Shown: one piece after another, positions 18,281 through 29,299 of the stretch | Numbering within the stretch: the first letter of the stretch is position 1 | Layout of the letters: every line of letters begins with the position of its first letter | DNA from: Candidatus Kuenenia stuttgartensis | GTDB lineage: Bacteria > Planctomycetota > Planctomycetia > Pirellulales > UBA1268 | Length of the DNA stretch: 64,000 nucleotides | Reading direction: 5' to 3' | NCBI GenBank assembly: GCA_945891385.1 | Contig: CAMDDJ010000013.1 | Span: 1-64,000, forward strand | The notes under the pieces: generated by a model | The model's input: the letters and a program-made list of their open reading frames with translations, nothing else | What the model was told of the DNA's origin: nothing | The model's database searches: none | Position numbers and translations under genes: made by a program

Positions 18281-19123
18281 CTACTGCGCCAGATACAACG
18301 GCAGCGGGCTGTCCCGCAGGAGCTTGAGGGCCGTCTCACCAAACAGCCGCCTCAGGATCAGATTCTTGGAACTGTTGCCGGCCACGATCAGGTCGGCGCT
18401 CCAGGCCTGGGCGTAGGGAATGAGTTCCCGCTCGGGATCGCCCTGGCAGTGGTCGATGCTCGACGGGCGGGCGTGGGCCAGGAAATAGGCGGCCGCCTTG
18501 TCGAGCCGCCGCTGAGCCGCCGCCTGATCGCTGCCGAAGTGCACGATCCGCACCTCGGCGTCGGCGAACAGCCCCGACTGCACGAAATGCTTGAATGTTT
18601 TGGCGCTCTCGATCGAGCCTGAGTAGGCCACGAGCACCCGCTTCACCGGCCGATACTCCTCGGCCACCGCCAGGATCGGCCGCACGCCCCCGGACACGAG
18701 CCGCTCCAGGGCATCGATCGGCTCGGGCACGACGTCGTGTTCGAACAGGCCTCGCAAACCGAACACGCACATGTCGTGGTAGCGGACGAGATCCTCGGCC
18801 ACCTCGAAGGGATCACCGGTCTCTTCGTTGATCCGATGGGCCACGCCCGCCGCCCGGCAGCGGGTGGCGAAGGTCTCCTCGGCAGCCAGGATGTCGGCCC
18901 GGGCCCGGTCGTAACGGTTCCGCCGCAGATCCGCCGTCGCCTCCTCCACCCCGATGCCCATCGGCCGGGGGCCGGTCCACTCCAGCCGGATCGGGTCGGT
19001 CACAGCCAGGCCCACGAGTTCCGCCCCTCGCGGCTTGGCGATCGCGATCGCGTGTTCGGTGACGCTCGTGGCTGTCTGGCTCGTGCCGAGGCCCACGAGG
19101 ATTCGCTTGACTGGCTCGGACAT
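18281..19123 (-). CDS. Tandem-domain universal stress protein
   Basis: There are two UspA folds in 280 residues. The first begins VKRILVGLGTSQTATSVTEH and ends near RPILAVAEEY; the second begins VKRVLVAYSGSIESAKTFKH and ends SPLPLYLAQ. The second half has an ATP-loop-like AGNSSKNLILRRLFGETALK, close to the G-x2-G-x9-G-S/T pattern although its second glycine is replaced; the first half lacks it (FGLRGLFEHDVV). Such proteins bind nucleotides and modulate stress survival in the cytosol. The gene is convergent with the SbcC-type gene (3 bp apart) and divergent from the PQQ-propeller gene. Confidence 0.9.
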   Translation of the reverse strand: MSEPVKRILVGLGTSQTATSVTEHAIAIAKPRGAELVGLAVTDPIRLEWTGPRPMGIGVEEATADLRRNRYDRARADILAAEETFATRCRAAGVAHRINEETGDPFEVAEDLVRYHDMCVFGLRGLFEHDVVPEPIDALERLVSGGVRPILAVAEEYRPVKRVLVAYSGSIESAKTFKHFVQSGLFADAEVRIVHFGSDQAAAQRRLDKAAAYFLAHARPSSIDHCQGDPERELIPYAQAWSADLIVAGNSSKNLILRRLFGETALKLLRDSPLPLYLAQ

Positions 19124-19191
19124 GCAGAGACTCTCCCGGGGTGAGATGCCCTATGCTACGGCATCGCCGCTTCACCTGGGAGGGTCATGCC

Positions 19192-20469
19192 ATGAACTCA
19201 TCGCTCGATCGGAGCCTGCCGCGAGAATGCTTGGGCGGACACGCCCGGCACATGCTGGCAGTCGCCCTCCTGCTCGGCAGCCCCCTCGCCATCGGCGCCG
19301 ACCCTGCCTGGACGCAGTGGCGGGGGCCGGCCCGCGACGGTTTCGTGACCGCCGGCGACTGGCCCGATGGCCTCGCTCCCGAGCGGCTCGAGAAGCGGTG
19401 GCGGGTGGAACTGGGGCCGAGCTACTCGGGCCCCGTGCTCGCGGGAGACCTCGTGATCGTGACCGAGACCCGCGAGGAGAAGACGGAGCATGTCCGGGCC
19501 TTCGATCGGGCCACGGGCGAGGAGCGGTGGCACGTCGAGTGGGAGGGGGCGATGAGCGTGCCGTTTTTTGCCGCCTCCAATGGCTCCTGGATTCGGGCGA
19601 CGCCCTGCGTCGACGAAGGCCGGGTGTTCGTGGCCGGGATGCGCGACCTGCTCGTCTGCCTCGACGCGGCGACGGGCAAGGAACTCTGGCGGGTGGACTT
19701 CGTCGAGGCCCTCGACAGCCCGCTACCGGCCTTCGGCTTTGTCTCGAGCCCGCTCGTGATCGACGGGCATGTCTACGTGCAGGCCGGCGGCGGCTTCGTC
19801 AAGCTCGCAAAGGCGACCGGTGAGATCGTCTGGCGGGTGCTCGACGACGGTGGCGGCATGTCGGGTAGCGCCTTCTCCTCTCCCTATCCCGTCGAACTCG
19901 ACGGCGTGCCGCAGATCCTCGTGCAGACCCGCAACGACCTCACGGGAATCGATCCCGAGACTGGCGCTGTGCTCTGGAAGACCGAGGTCGAGGCCTTCCG
20001 CGGGATGAACATCGTCACGCCCACCGTCCATGCGGGCCACGTGTTCACCACGAGCTACGGCGGCGGCTCGTTTCTGTTCGCGGTGGATCGGTCCCGTGAG
20101 GAGAAGCCCGTCGAGCAGCTCTGGCGAAACAAGGTACAGGGCTACATGTCGAGCCCGATCGTGATCGGCGACCATGCCTACGTGCACCTCCGCAACCAGC
20201 GGTTCGCCTGCCTCGACCTGACCACCGGCAAAGAAGCCTGGATCACGAAGCCGTTCGGCAAGTATTGGAGTCTCGTGGCCAACGGCGAGCGGATCCTGGC
20301 GCTCGATGAGACCGGTGACTTGCGGCTCATCCAGGCCGCGCCCGAGTCGTTTCAGCTGATCGGTGAGGCGAAGGTGGCGGAGGAGGAGAGCTGGGCCCAC
20401 CTGGCCGTCGAAGGGCGGGAACTCTACGTCCGTGACCTCCAGGGCCTCACGGCCTACGACTGGCGCTGA
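19192..20469 (+). CDS. Secreted PQQ-like beta-propeller protein (BamB-like fold)
   Basis: The ATG at 19192, preceded by GGGAGG, is preferred over the track start at 19141 because a signal peptide follows it (SLPREC...MLAVALLLGSPLAIGA). The mature part opens WTQWRGPARDGF, the hallmark of planctomycete PQQ_2 propellers, and has repeated blades with DxxTGxxxWR-type closures: FDRATGEERWHVEWEG, LDAATGKELWRVDF, LAKATGEIVWRVLD, IDPETGAVLWKTEV and LDLTTGKEAWI. The size is about 425 residues. PQQ binding and enzymatic activity cannot be claimed; these are usually periplasmic scaffold or unknown-function proteins. Its last 23 bp overlap the 3' end of the convergent Ca2+-ATPase gene. Confidence 0.88.
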   Translation: MNSSLDRSLPRECLGGHARHMLAVALLLGSPLAIGADPAWTQWRGPARDGFVTAGDWPDGLAPERLEKRWRVELGPSYSGPVLAGDLVIVTETREEKTEHVRAFDRATGEERWHVEWEGAMSVPFFAASNGSWIRATPCVDEGRVFVAGMRDLLVCLDAATGKELWRVDFVEALDSPLPAFGFVSSPLVIDGHVYVQAGGGFVKLAKATGEIVWRVLDDGGGMSGSAFSSPYPVELDGVPQILVQTRNDLTGIDPETGAVLWKTEVEAFRGMNIVTPTVHAGHVFTTSYGGGSFLFAVDRSREEKPVEQLWRNKVQGYMSSPIVIGDHAYVHLRNQRFACLDLTTGKEAWITKPFGKYWSLVANGERILALDETGDLRLIQAAPESFQLIGEAKVAEEESWAHLAVEGRELYVRDLQGLTAYDWR

Positions 20470-23251
20470 GCCGACCCAGAGACACGACCCACTTGGCCAC
20501 TTCGATCACCGTCACGGGCACCAGCGCCAGGCCGATCACCAGCAGCCAGTCGCGGCCGAGCTGCGAGCCGACCTCGAAGACGTCCTGGGCATAGGGCAGC
20601 GTGACGACGGTCACTTGCAGCAGGGCCGACAGGGCGACGGCAGCCAGCAGCCAGGGATTGGAGAAGAAGCCCAGGTCGATCGCGGTTCGTCGGTCGCTGC
20701 GGCAGCCGATCGCAAAGAAGAGCTGACTAAAAGCCGCCACGCAAAACGTGACCGTGCGGGCGTGGGGCAGGCGGGCGGGATCGCCGCCCCAGGTCCAGCG
20801 GAAGGCCACGATCGCGACCGCCGCCACGATCACCCCGTGGACCAGAATCAGCCCGCCCCGGGCCCAATCGATCACCGGGGCTCGTGGCGACCGCGGCGAC
20901 CGCTCCATGATGTCGGCCTCGGGAGACTCGAGCCCCAGCGCCAGGGCTGGCAGCCCATCGGTCACGAGGTTCAGCCAGAGGATCTGGATCGCCGCCAGCG
21001 GCGCCGGCCAGCCGGCCAGCGCCGCCACGAACATCACGAGCACCTCGCCGGCGTTGCACGAGAGCAGGTAGTGGATGAACTTCTGGATGTTGTCGTAGAT
21101 GCCCCGTCCCTCCTCGACCGCGGCCACGATCGAGGTGAAGTTGTCGTCGGTGAGCACCATGTCGGACGCTTCCTTCGTGACGTCGGTACCGGTGATCCCC
21201 ATCGCGATCCCGATATCGGCCGCCCGCACGGCTGGGGCGTCGTTGACCCCGTCACCCGTCATCGCCACCACGGCGCCGTCGGCCTGCCAGGCCTTGACCA
21301 CCCGGAGCTTGTGCTCCGCTGATACCCGCGCGTAGACGGCCACATGGGGCACGAGCGCGGCGAGCGCTGCCTCGTCGAGCTGCTCGAGCTCCGCGCCGGT
21401 CACGGCCCGACCGCCCGCCTCGACCATCCCCAGTTCGCGGCCGATCGCCAGGGCCGTGGCCGGATGGTCACCTGTGATCATCACGGGCCGGATGCCGGCG
21501 GAGCGGCAGGTTTCGACGGCCCGCCTCACCTCCTCTCGCGGCGGATCGATCATCCCCACGAGGCCCACGTGCACGAGATTCCGCTCCACCGAATCAGCGG
21601 CCTGCTCCACCGACTCGCCCTCCCCGAGCGGACGGCAGGCGAGTGACAGAACCCGCAGCGCCCGATCGGCAAGCGCCTCCGCCGTGGCCATGATCTCGTG
21701 CCGCCGCTCCTCGGAGAGCGGCACGTCGCGGCCGTTCCACCGCTCGGCGACGCAACCCGGCAGCACCGCCTCGGTGGCTCCCTTCGTTTCGAGTACCCGG
21801 CTGCCGTCGGTCAGCCGCACCACCACGCTCATCCGCTTGCGGTCGGAATCAAACGGAATCTCGAACACGACCGGCTCGGCAGGCTCAGTCCGCGACACAC
21901 CCCCCTTGAGCGCCGCGACCACGAGCGCCCCCTCGGTAGGATCGCCCACCACCTGCCAGCCGCCGCCTTCTTCGCCCGGCCGGACCTCGGCGTTGTTGCA
22001 CCGGGCCGCGATCTGGAGCAGCCGCCGAAGGTCGGGCTCGTCGGCGGGCCGCGCCACGGTCACTTTCGCCGCGCCTCCCGCCGCCTCCTCGGGCCGAAAC
22101 TGCCCCTGGGGCGCATAGCCGACCCCGGTCACGTGCCAGCTTCCGGCCGCGGTCACGATCTCGCGCACGGTCATCTCGTTGCGAGTGAGCGTGCCGGTCT
22201 TGTCGGAGCAGATCACGGTCACGCTCCCGAGGGTCTCCACGCTTGGCAGCCGACGGACCAGCGCGTTGCGGCCGACCATCCGCTGCAGCCCGATCGCCAG
22301 CACGACCGTGACCACCGCAGGCAGCCCTTCGGGCACCGCGGCGACGGCCAGGCTCACCGCCCGCAGGAGCACCTCGCCAAACTTGCCGCCAGCCCACATC
22401 GCGGCCAGCCCTCCACCCCGCCAGACCTCGAGCGCGAAGATCACGCCCACGACCGCCAGGCAGACCACGATCAACACCCGGCCGAGTTCCGCCAGCCGCC
22501 GTTGGAGCGGTGTCGTTTCAGGTCCTGTCGTCTCGAGCAGGCTGGCGATCCGCCCGAGTTCGGTCGCCATGCCAGTTGCCACCACGACCGCTGTCGCATG
22601 GCCGGCCGCCACCACCGTTCCGGCGTGGACCATCGTGCGGCGGTCGCCGATCGCCGCGCCCGCCGCGGCCTCGCCCGAGGCCTGCTTCTCCACCGGCACG
22701 CTCTCACCCGTGAGGGCCGACTCCTGCACCTTGAGCGAAAACGATTCGAGTAGCCTGGCATCAGCGGGCACGGCATCGCCAGCCTCCAGCTCCAGCCGGT
22801 CGCCCGGAACCACCTCCCGCGCCGGAATCGCCCGGGCCTCTCCGTCCCGGATCACCTTCGCCAAGGGAGCCGCCATCTGCTGGAGCGCCGCGAGGGCCGC
22901 CTGGGCCCGCTCCTCCTGGAGGAAGCCGATGATCGCGTTGACGAGCACGATCGCCACGATCGCCGCCGTGTCGGCCCAGTCGCCCATCGCCCCGGCGATC
23001 ACGGCCGCCGCAATCAGGATCCAGATCACGAGCTCCTGAAACTGCCGCAGCAGCTTCCACCACCAGCCCTCGGCTGGCCGCTCCCGCAGAATGTTGTCGC
23101 CATGTTCCCGCCGCCGCCGCTCCGCCTCGAGGACGGAGAGCCCCCGATCGGCGTCGCTGCCCAGGCGTTCGACCACCGCCTCGGCCGCCAGCGTGTGCCA
23201 CGGGGGCTGCGTCGGCTCGGCGGCGGCGGTTGGTGGAGAGACGGTGTTCAC
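20447..23251 (-). CDS. Calcium-type P2 cation-transporting ATPase
   Basis: At 934 residues all P-type landmarks are present: an N-terminal cation-ATPase domain (WHTLAAEAVVERLGSDADRG), actuator motif SALTGESVPVEKQ, the M4 PEGLP in AVPEGLPAVVTVVLAIGL, phosphorylation site CSDKTGTLTRNEMTV (Asp near residue 348), hinge MTGDGVNDAPAVRAADIGIA, and a C-terminal cation_ATPase_C bundle with SCNAGEVLVMF in M5 and LWLNLVTDGLPALALG in M6. These match the SERCA/PMCA-like bacterial Ca2+ pumps; Mn2+ or mixed specificity cannot be excluded. The start overlaps the stop of the upstream antiporter by 4 nt, so the two form an operon for Ca2+ export. Confidence 0.92.
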   Translation of the reverse strand: MNTVSPPTAAAEPTQPPWHTLAAEAVVERLGSDADRGLSVLEAERRRREHGDNILRERPAEGWWWKLLRQFQELVIWILIAAAVIAGAMGDWADTAAIVAIVLVNAIIGFLQEERAQAALAALQQMAAPLAKVIRDGEARAIPAREVVPGDRLELEAGDAVPADARLLESFSLKVQESALTGESVPVEKQASGEAAAGAAIGDRRTMVHAGTVVAAGHATAVVVATGMATELGRIASLLETTGPETTPLQRRLAELGRVLIVVCLAVVGVIFALEVWRGGGLAAMWAGGKFGEVLLRAVSLAVAAVPEGLPAVVTVVLAIGLQRMVGRNALVRRLPSVETLGSVTVICSDKTGTLTRNEMTVREIVTAAGSWHVTGVGYAPQGQFRPEEAAGGAAKVTVARPADEPDLRRLLQIAARCNNAEVRPGEEGGGWQVVGDPTEGALVVAALKGGVSRTEPAEPVVFEIPFDSDRKRMSVVVRLTDGSRVLETKGATEAVLPGCVAERWNGRDVPLSEERRHEIMATAEALADRALRVLSLACRPLGEGESVEQAADSVERNLVHVGLVGMIDPPREEVRRAVETCRSAGIRPVMITGDHPATALAIGRELGMVEAGGRAVTGAELEQLDEAALAALVPHVAVYARVSAEHKLRVVKAWQADGAVVAMTGDGVNDAPAVRAADIGIAMGITGTDVTKEASDMVLTDDNFTSIVAAVEEGRGIYDNIQKFIHYLLSCNAGEVLVMFVAALAGWPAPLAAIQILWLNLVTDGLPALALGLESPEADIMERSPRSPRAPVIDWARGGLILVHGVIVAAVAIVAFRWTWGGDPARLPHARTVTFCVAAFSQLFFAIGCRSDRRTAIDLGFFSNPWLLAAVALSALLQVTVVTLPYAQDVFEVGSQLGRDWLLVIGLALVPVTVIEVAKWVVSLGRLSASRRP

Positions 23252-24276
23252 GAGAGCCGATAGACCATCACCAGGCCGCCGATCACGACGAGAAACACGA
23301 GCAACGCGTCGGGTTCGACGACGGGAATCCGCTTCTCCTCATGATACAGCTGCCCCAGCACGGCGATCGCCGTGGCCACGATCACGGCCAGGGCGGTCAC
23401 GGCATGCACCGGCGACACCGCCGCGAACAGCGGCCCGGCATGAAGAAAGTCGAGCGGCACGAACATGATCATGTTGAAGGCGTTGCTGCCGAAGGTGTTG
23501 CCGATGGCCAGATCGAAGGCACCCATCCGCACCGCCGCGATCGAGGCCACGAGTTCCGGCAGCGAGGTGGTGACGGCCACGAGCGTCGTGCCGACGAAGG
23601 TCCGCCCCCAGCCCGACTCGGTCGCCAGCCGGTCGGCCACATGCGCGAGCCTGGGCCCCGTCACGAGCAGCACGACCGCCGCTGCCAGAAACACCGCGAT
23701 CGGCAGCACGAGGCCCGGCCGCTTTCCCGTCGCGGCCGGGGGCCCGGGCTCTCGGGGCGTGGATGCCTCGGCCTCGACGGCAGCCCGCACCGAGATTCGC
23801 TGGTCGATGAACAGCATCCGGGCCCCGAGCATCCAGGCCACCAGAATCGCCCAGGACCAGCCCCCCACCCCCAGCACCGTCAGCGGCGGCAGTTTCCCCG
23901 CCGTAAGCACGGCCGTCGCGACGAGCGCCGTCAGGGCGATCGAGAGCGTGGCCGAGAGCGCGTGGGAGGCGGCCTCCCGGGACAGCATCCGCCGGCCCGA
24001 CCGCTGAGCCAGATCGACGCCCGCCAAGATCAAGAGGTTCATCAGGCTCGAGCCGAGCAGGTCGCCGGCGGCCAGGTCGGGCATGCCTCCGCGGACTGCG
24101 GCGATATCAACCGAAAGCTCCGGTAAGGAGGTCGCCGCCGCCAGCAGGACACTGCCCACAAACAGCCGTCCCAGGCCCGTTGCCTCGGCGATCCGATCGG
24201 ACGATCGGGCCAGGAACGTACCGGCCGTCGCCACCGCAGCAGCCAGGGCGACGAACTGGATGACTAGCCAGGGCAT
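23248..24276 (-). CDS. Calcium/sodium antiporter of the CaCA family (YrbG-like)
   Basis: The 342-residue membrane protein shows the two inverted alpha-repeats of the CaCA superfamily. The first is LLAAATSLPELSVDIAAVRG then GDLLGSSLMNLLILAG; the second is LVAVTTSLPELVASIAAVRM then GNTFGSNAFNMIMF. The acidic Glu in each TSLPEL motif is a cation ligand in this family. About ten hydrophobic segments are visible. It lies upstream of and overlaps the Ca2+-ATPase gene, pairing a secondary exchanger with a primary pump. Exchange against Na+ or H+ cannot be told from sequence. Confidence 0.92.
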   Translation of the reverse strand: MPWLVIQFVALAAAVATAGTFLARSSDRIAEATGLGRLFVGSVLLAAATSLPELSVDIAAVRGGMPDLAAGDLLGSSLMNLLILAGVDLAQRSGRRMLSREAASHALSATLSIALTALVATAVLTAGKLPPLTVLGVGGWSWAILVAWMLGARMLFIDQRISVRAAVEAEASTPREPGPPAATGKRPGLVLPIAVFLAAAVVLLVTGPRLAHVADRLATESGWGRTFVGTTLVAVTTSLPELVASIAAVRMGAFDLAIGNTFGSNAFNMIMFVPLDFLHAGPLFAAVSPVHAVTALAVIVATAIAVLGQLYHEEKRIPVVEPDALLVFLVVIGGLVMVYRLS

Positions 24277-24366
24277 CAGAATCCCTCGGGGGCTCCCACA
24301 GGTTTTCTAAGCCCGTCGCGCCTGCATGGCAAACGGAACATGGAAGCCAAGAACATGAGCGCGGGA

Positions 24367-24646
24367 GGCTCGGGGGTCGGCGAACGCTCGCGGAGCAATT
24401 GGGGCGTATCCTCGCCCGCGACGCGACTTTTGCCGCCCCCGAGCCGGTGCAGCTTGCTGTCCCGTGGACAAAGCCTTCCATGGCCTTTGTCCACTCCGGC
24501 GACCGCAGGAAACGCCAAGGGTTTCCTGGGTCGCCAGTCGCCGCTTCCTGCGGCTTATAAAGCGGGAGGCTCGGGGGTCGGCGAACGCTCGCGGAGCAAT
24601 CGGGGCGTATCCTCGCCCGCGACGCGACTTTTGCCGCCCCCGAGCC
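24367..24646 (-). repeat. Two R1 elements with hairpins between them
   Basis: Copies at 24367-24445 and 24568-24646 (79 bp each, almost identical) start GGCTCGGGGGTCGGC and end TGCCGCCCCCGAGCC, so the ends are near-perfect inverted repeats. They contain the hairpin GGGCGTATCCTCGCCC. They are in the opposite orientation to the R1 copies at 28974 and 49606. The spacer has two exact 8-bp stems: GGACAAAG/CTTTGTCC (24466-24492) and CAGGAAAC/GTTTCCTG (24506-24528). No gene is present in this gap of about 395 bp between the rhomboid and antiporter genes. Confidence 0.7.
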
Positions 24647-24671
24647 GGTGCAATACATCCCCCGATTCGCG

Positions 24672-25466
24672 TCAGCCGATCTGGCGGCGCATCGTGACGA
24701 GCGAGTCAGCCGCGTCGCGGACACCCCGGCGGCTCATCGGCTTGGCGAGCACGAGCCCGGCGATGAAGCCGGCCACGTGGGCCGAGTAGGCCACGCCCCC
24801 TCCGCCCCCACCACTTGAATCGAAGAAGCCGCTGATCACCTGAAACAGAAACCAGATCCCGACGGCCACGTAGCCCGGCACGTCGATCATCATCCGGACC
24901 GCGAGCACGGTCACCCGCCGGTTGGGATGGAGCACGAGATAGGCCCCGAGCACACCCGAGATCGCTCCACTGGCGCCAAGGCAGGGCGTGAGCGCCGACT
25001 CTCCCGAGGCATTCAAGGCCACGAAGGCCAGCGAGGCGATCACGCCGCAGGCGATGTAGAAGAGCAGGTAGGAGAAGTGGCCCATGTCGTCCTCGACGTT
25101 GTCGCCGAAGATCCAGAGAAACCACATGTTGCCCAGGAGGTGCATCACGCTGCCGTGCATGAAGATCGCCGTGAGGAGCGTGAGCCAGACCGGGATCGGG
25201 GTCTCTCGCAGCCCGGGCACCGGCACCTGCACGAGGCCATTGGGCGTGGGCACCGCCCGCACCTCGTCCTCCGTCACGACGTCCTTGCCCGAGATGATCT
25301 CGGCCGGAACCTGCACGTAGGCCATCGTGAAGTTCTCGTCGATGCCCTGCGGGTTGAACCCCTTTTGGAGCACGGCGAAGACGAACACATTGGCCACGAT
25401 CAAGAGGATCGTGACCAGGGGAAAGGTCGCGCGATCGGAGTTGTCGTCGCCAATCGGAAAAACCAT
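24672..25466 (-). CDS. Rhomboid-family intramembrane serine protease
   Basis: The protein has 264 residues and about six transmembrane helices. The family motifs are present: HGSVMHLLGNMWFLWIFGDN (the H-x4-H-x2-N block in TM2), the catalytic serine in CLGASGAISGVLGAYL (GASG), and the catalytic histidine in AYSAHVAGFIAGLVLA. A long loop after TM1 (about 45 residues, GISGKDVV-type) and a short Gly-rich loop before the last helix are typical of this bacterial subtype. It cleaves single-pass membrane proteins within the bilayer; substrates are unknown. It is monocistronic, between an R1 block and the divergent subtilase gene. Confidence 0.92.
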   Translation of the reverse strand: MVFPIGDDNSDRATFPLVTILLIVANVFVFAVLQKGFNPQGIDENFTMAYVQVPAEIISGKDVVTEDEVRAVPTPNGLVQVPVPGLRETPIPVWLTLLTAIFMHGSVMHLLGNMWFLWIFGDNVEDDMGHFSYLLFYIACGVIASLAFVALNASGESALTPCLGASGAISGVLGAYLVLHPNRRVTVLAVRMMIDVPGYVAVGIWFLFQVISGFFDSSGGGGGGVAYSAHVAGFIAGLVLAKPMSRRGVRDAADSLVTMRRQIG

Positions 25467-25630
25467 CGGTCTTTACCCGGAGTGCCGAAATGCCGCGGAA
25501 TCGGTAGCGGTCGTGTCGGCCAGAATAGCCGCCACCGTCTACCAGGGCGAACCCTCAGTCCGCCGACCGAGAAACAGCGAGGGTTGACCCGCCAGGAACC
25601 CCGCTGGCAACCGCGGGGCGGTGCGCAGTT

Positions 25631-27613
<1,983 letters not shown>

Positions 27614-27623
27614 CCCTTGGGGC

Positions 27624-28871
27624 TCAGGGCGTGAACCGGTGGACCATCACGTGGCGATAGGTCTGGCCGGGCTCGAGCCGCGGGCTCGGCCACTCGGGAT
27701 GATTCGGGCTGTCGGGAAACGTTTCCGTCTCGAGGCAGAGCCCGCCGTTCTGGACGTAGACCGCGCCCCCCTTGCCCGTGAGCGTGCCGTCGAGAAAGCC
27801 GCCCATGTAGACCTGCACCGCCGGCTGGTCGGAGAAGACCTCGAGGGTGCGGCCGCTCTTTGGATCGCGAAACGTGGCGGCCTTCCGCAGTTCGCCATCG
27901 GGCTTCCAGTCGCGGAGGACGTAGGCATGGTCGACGCCGAGCGGGTCGCCGGGCTTGGCGTCGGGCGGCAGCGTGTCGATCGCCGGGCCGCAGCGGCCCC
28001 AGGGCTGCCGCTCGGGCCGGTAATCGAAGCTCGTGCCTTCGACGAGTTCGAAGCTGCCGGTGGGAATCGCGCCCTTGTCGACCGGCACGTAGCGGTCGGC
28101 CTCGACGGCCAGCTCCTGATCGCGGATCGAGCCCGACTCGTGGCCGGCCATGTTCCAGTAGGAATGGTTGACGATGTTCAGGATCGTGGGGGCGTCGGTG
28201 GTGGCCTCCATCTCCACGATCAATTCGCCCTTCGGCGTGAGCGTATACGTGGCCTTGGCATGGAGCGTGCCGGGGTAGCCCTCCTCGCCGTCGGGTGAGA
28301 TGTGTTCGAAGGACACGGCCGGCCCCTTGGGGGTGACATGGGGCGTGGCCTTCCAGAGCTTCTTGTCGAAGCCCTCTACGCCGCCGTGGAGATGGTTCTC
28401 GCCATTGTTGGTGGCAAGCGAATACGTCGTGCCGTCGAGCTCGAACGTCCCTCGGGCAATCCGGTTGGAATAGCGGCCGCAGATCGCGCCGAAGTAGGGA
28501 TGGCCGGCGAGGTAGCTGTCGAGCGAATCGAAGCCGAGCACCACGTCGGTCGGCCTGCCGGCCGGATCGTCGGCCCGCGGCGGCACCAGGAAGCTCGTGA
28601 GGATCGCCCCGTAGTCGGTGATCGTCGCCTTCCAGCCGCCGGGCACTGCGAGCGTGTAGAGATGCGCCTCCCGGCCGTCGGGGAGCCGCCCGAAGGGCTC
28701 GACCGTGGGCATGGCAAAGGCGGGGCTCAACTCGGTGGCGGGCATGGATTTCTCCGCGACGGGACTGGCAGGACCGGCCGCGCACGCGGCCACAGACAGG
28801 AACGCGACGGTCAGCAACGCAGCCGCGGAGGGCACACCATCACGACGGCGAAAAGCAAACGGCACGAGCAT
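27624..28871 (-). CDS. galM: Aldose 1-epimerase (galactose mutarotase), exported
   Basis: The galactose-mutarotase fold spans about residues 55-410: the entry block ITDYGAILTSFLVPPR, ICGRYSNRIARGTFELDG, NNGENHLHGGVEGFDKK, the catalytic His in LNIVNHSYWNMAG, and the catalytic Glu in LCLETETFPDSPNHPEW. It interconverts sugar anomers. Unlike cytosolic GalM it has an N-terminal leader ending in a lipobox-like LSVAAC, so it is probably a lipoprotein or periplasmic. At 415 residues it is full length including the leader. It is alone on the minus strand, with the R1 tandem array just upstream of its start. Confidence 0.92.
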   Translation of the reverse strand: MLVPFAFRRRDGVPSAAALLTVAFLSVAACAAGPASPVAEKSMPATELSPAFAMPTVEPFGRLPDGREAHLYTLAVPGGWKATITDYGAILTSFLVPPRADDPAGRPTDVVLGFDSLDSYLAGHPYFGAICGRYSNRIARGTFELDGTTYSLATNNGENHLHGGVEGFDKKLWKATPHVTPKGPAVSFEHISPDGEEGYPGTLHAKATYTLTPKGELIVEMEATTDAPTILNIVNHSYWNMAGHESGSIRDQELAVEADRYVPVDKGAIPTGSFELVEGTSFDYRPERQPWGRCGPAIDTLPPDAKPGDPLGVDHAYVLRDWKPDGELRKAATFRDPKSGRTLEVFSDQPAVQVYMGGFLDGTLTGKGGAVYVQNGGLCLETETFPDSPNHPEWPSPRLEPGQTYRHVMVHRFTP

Positions 28872-28973
28872 GGATGAATCCCCCCGGGAATCGTTGATTC
28901 GAGGGCGAGATCATACCACCGCAGGGCCCGGCTGGGCACCGACCCCCGCAGCTCGTCGTCAAACCTGGCGCAT

Positions 28974-29293
28974 CGGCTCGGGGGCGGCAAAAGTCTCGTC
29001 GCGGGCGAGGATACGCCCTTATGCTCCGCGAGCGTTCGCCGACCCCCTCGCCTCAGGTCTGCTCTGCTGCTTCGGCTCGGGGGCGGCAAAAGTCTCGTCG
29101 CGGGCGAGGATACGCCCTTATGCTCCTCGAGCGTTCGCCGACCCCCTCGCCTCAGGTCTACTCCGCTGCTCCGGCTCGGGGACGGCAAAAGTCTCGTCGC
29201 GGGCGAGGATACGCCCTTGTGCTCCTCGAGCGTTCGCCGACCCCCTCGCCTCAGGTCTGCTCTGCTGCTTCGGCTCGGGGACGGCAAAAGTCG
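28974..29293 (+). repeat. Tandem R1 array, 99-bp period, three full units plus a partial
   Basis: Units begin with CGGCTCGGGG at 28974, 29073, 29172 and 29271, an exact 99-bp spacing; the last is cut off after about 23 bp. Each contains GGCAAAAGTCTCGTCGCGGG, GAGGATACGCCC and GAGCGTTCGCCGACCCCC, the same body as the single R1 copies at 24367, 24568 and 49606, plus a linker GCCTCAGGTCTGCTCTGCTG. Because 99 is a multiple of 3, the track shows false repetitive proteins on both strands. It fills the gap between galM and doxX. The long varied-free units without spacers exclude CRISPR. Confidence 0.8.
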
Positions 29294-29299
29294 TGGCCG

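Noticed and set aside
28974-29293. Tandem array considered as CRISPR
   Set aside because: Units are contiguous 99-bp copies without variable spacers, and no cas genes are present.
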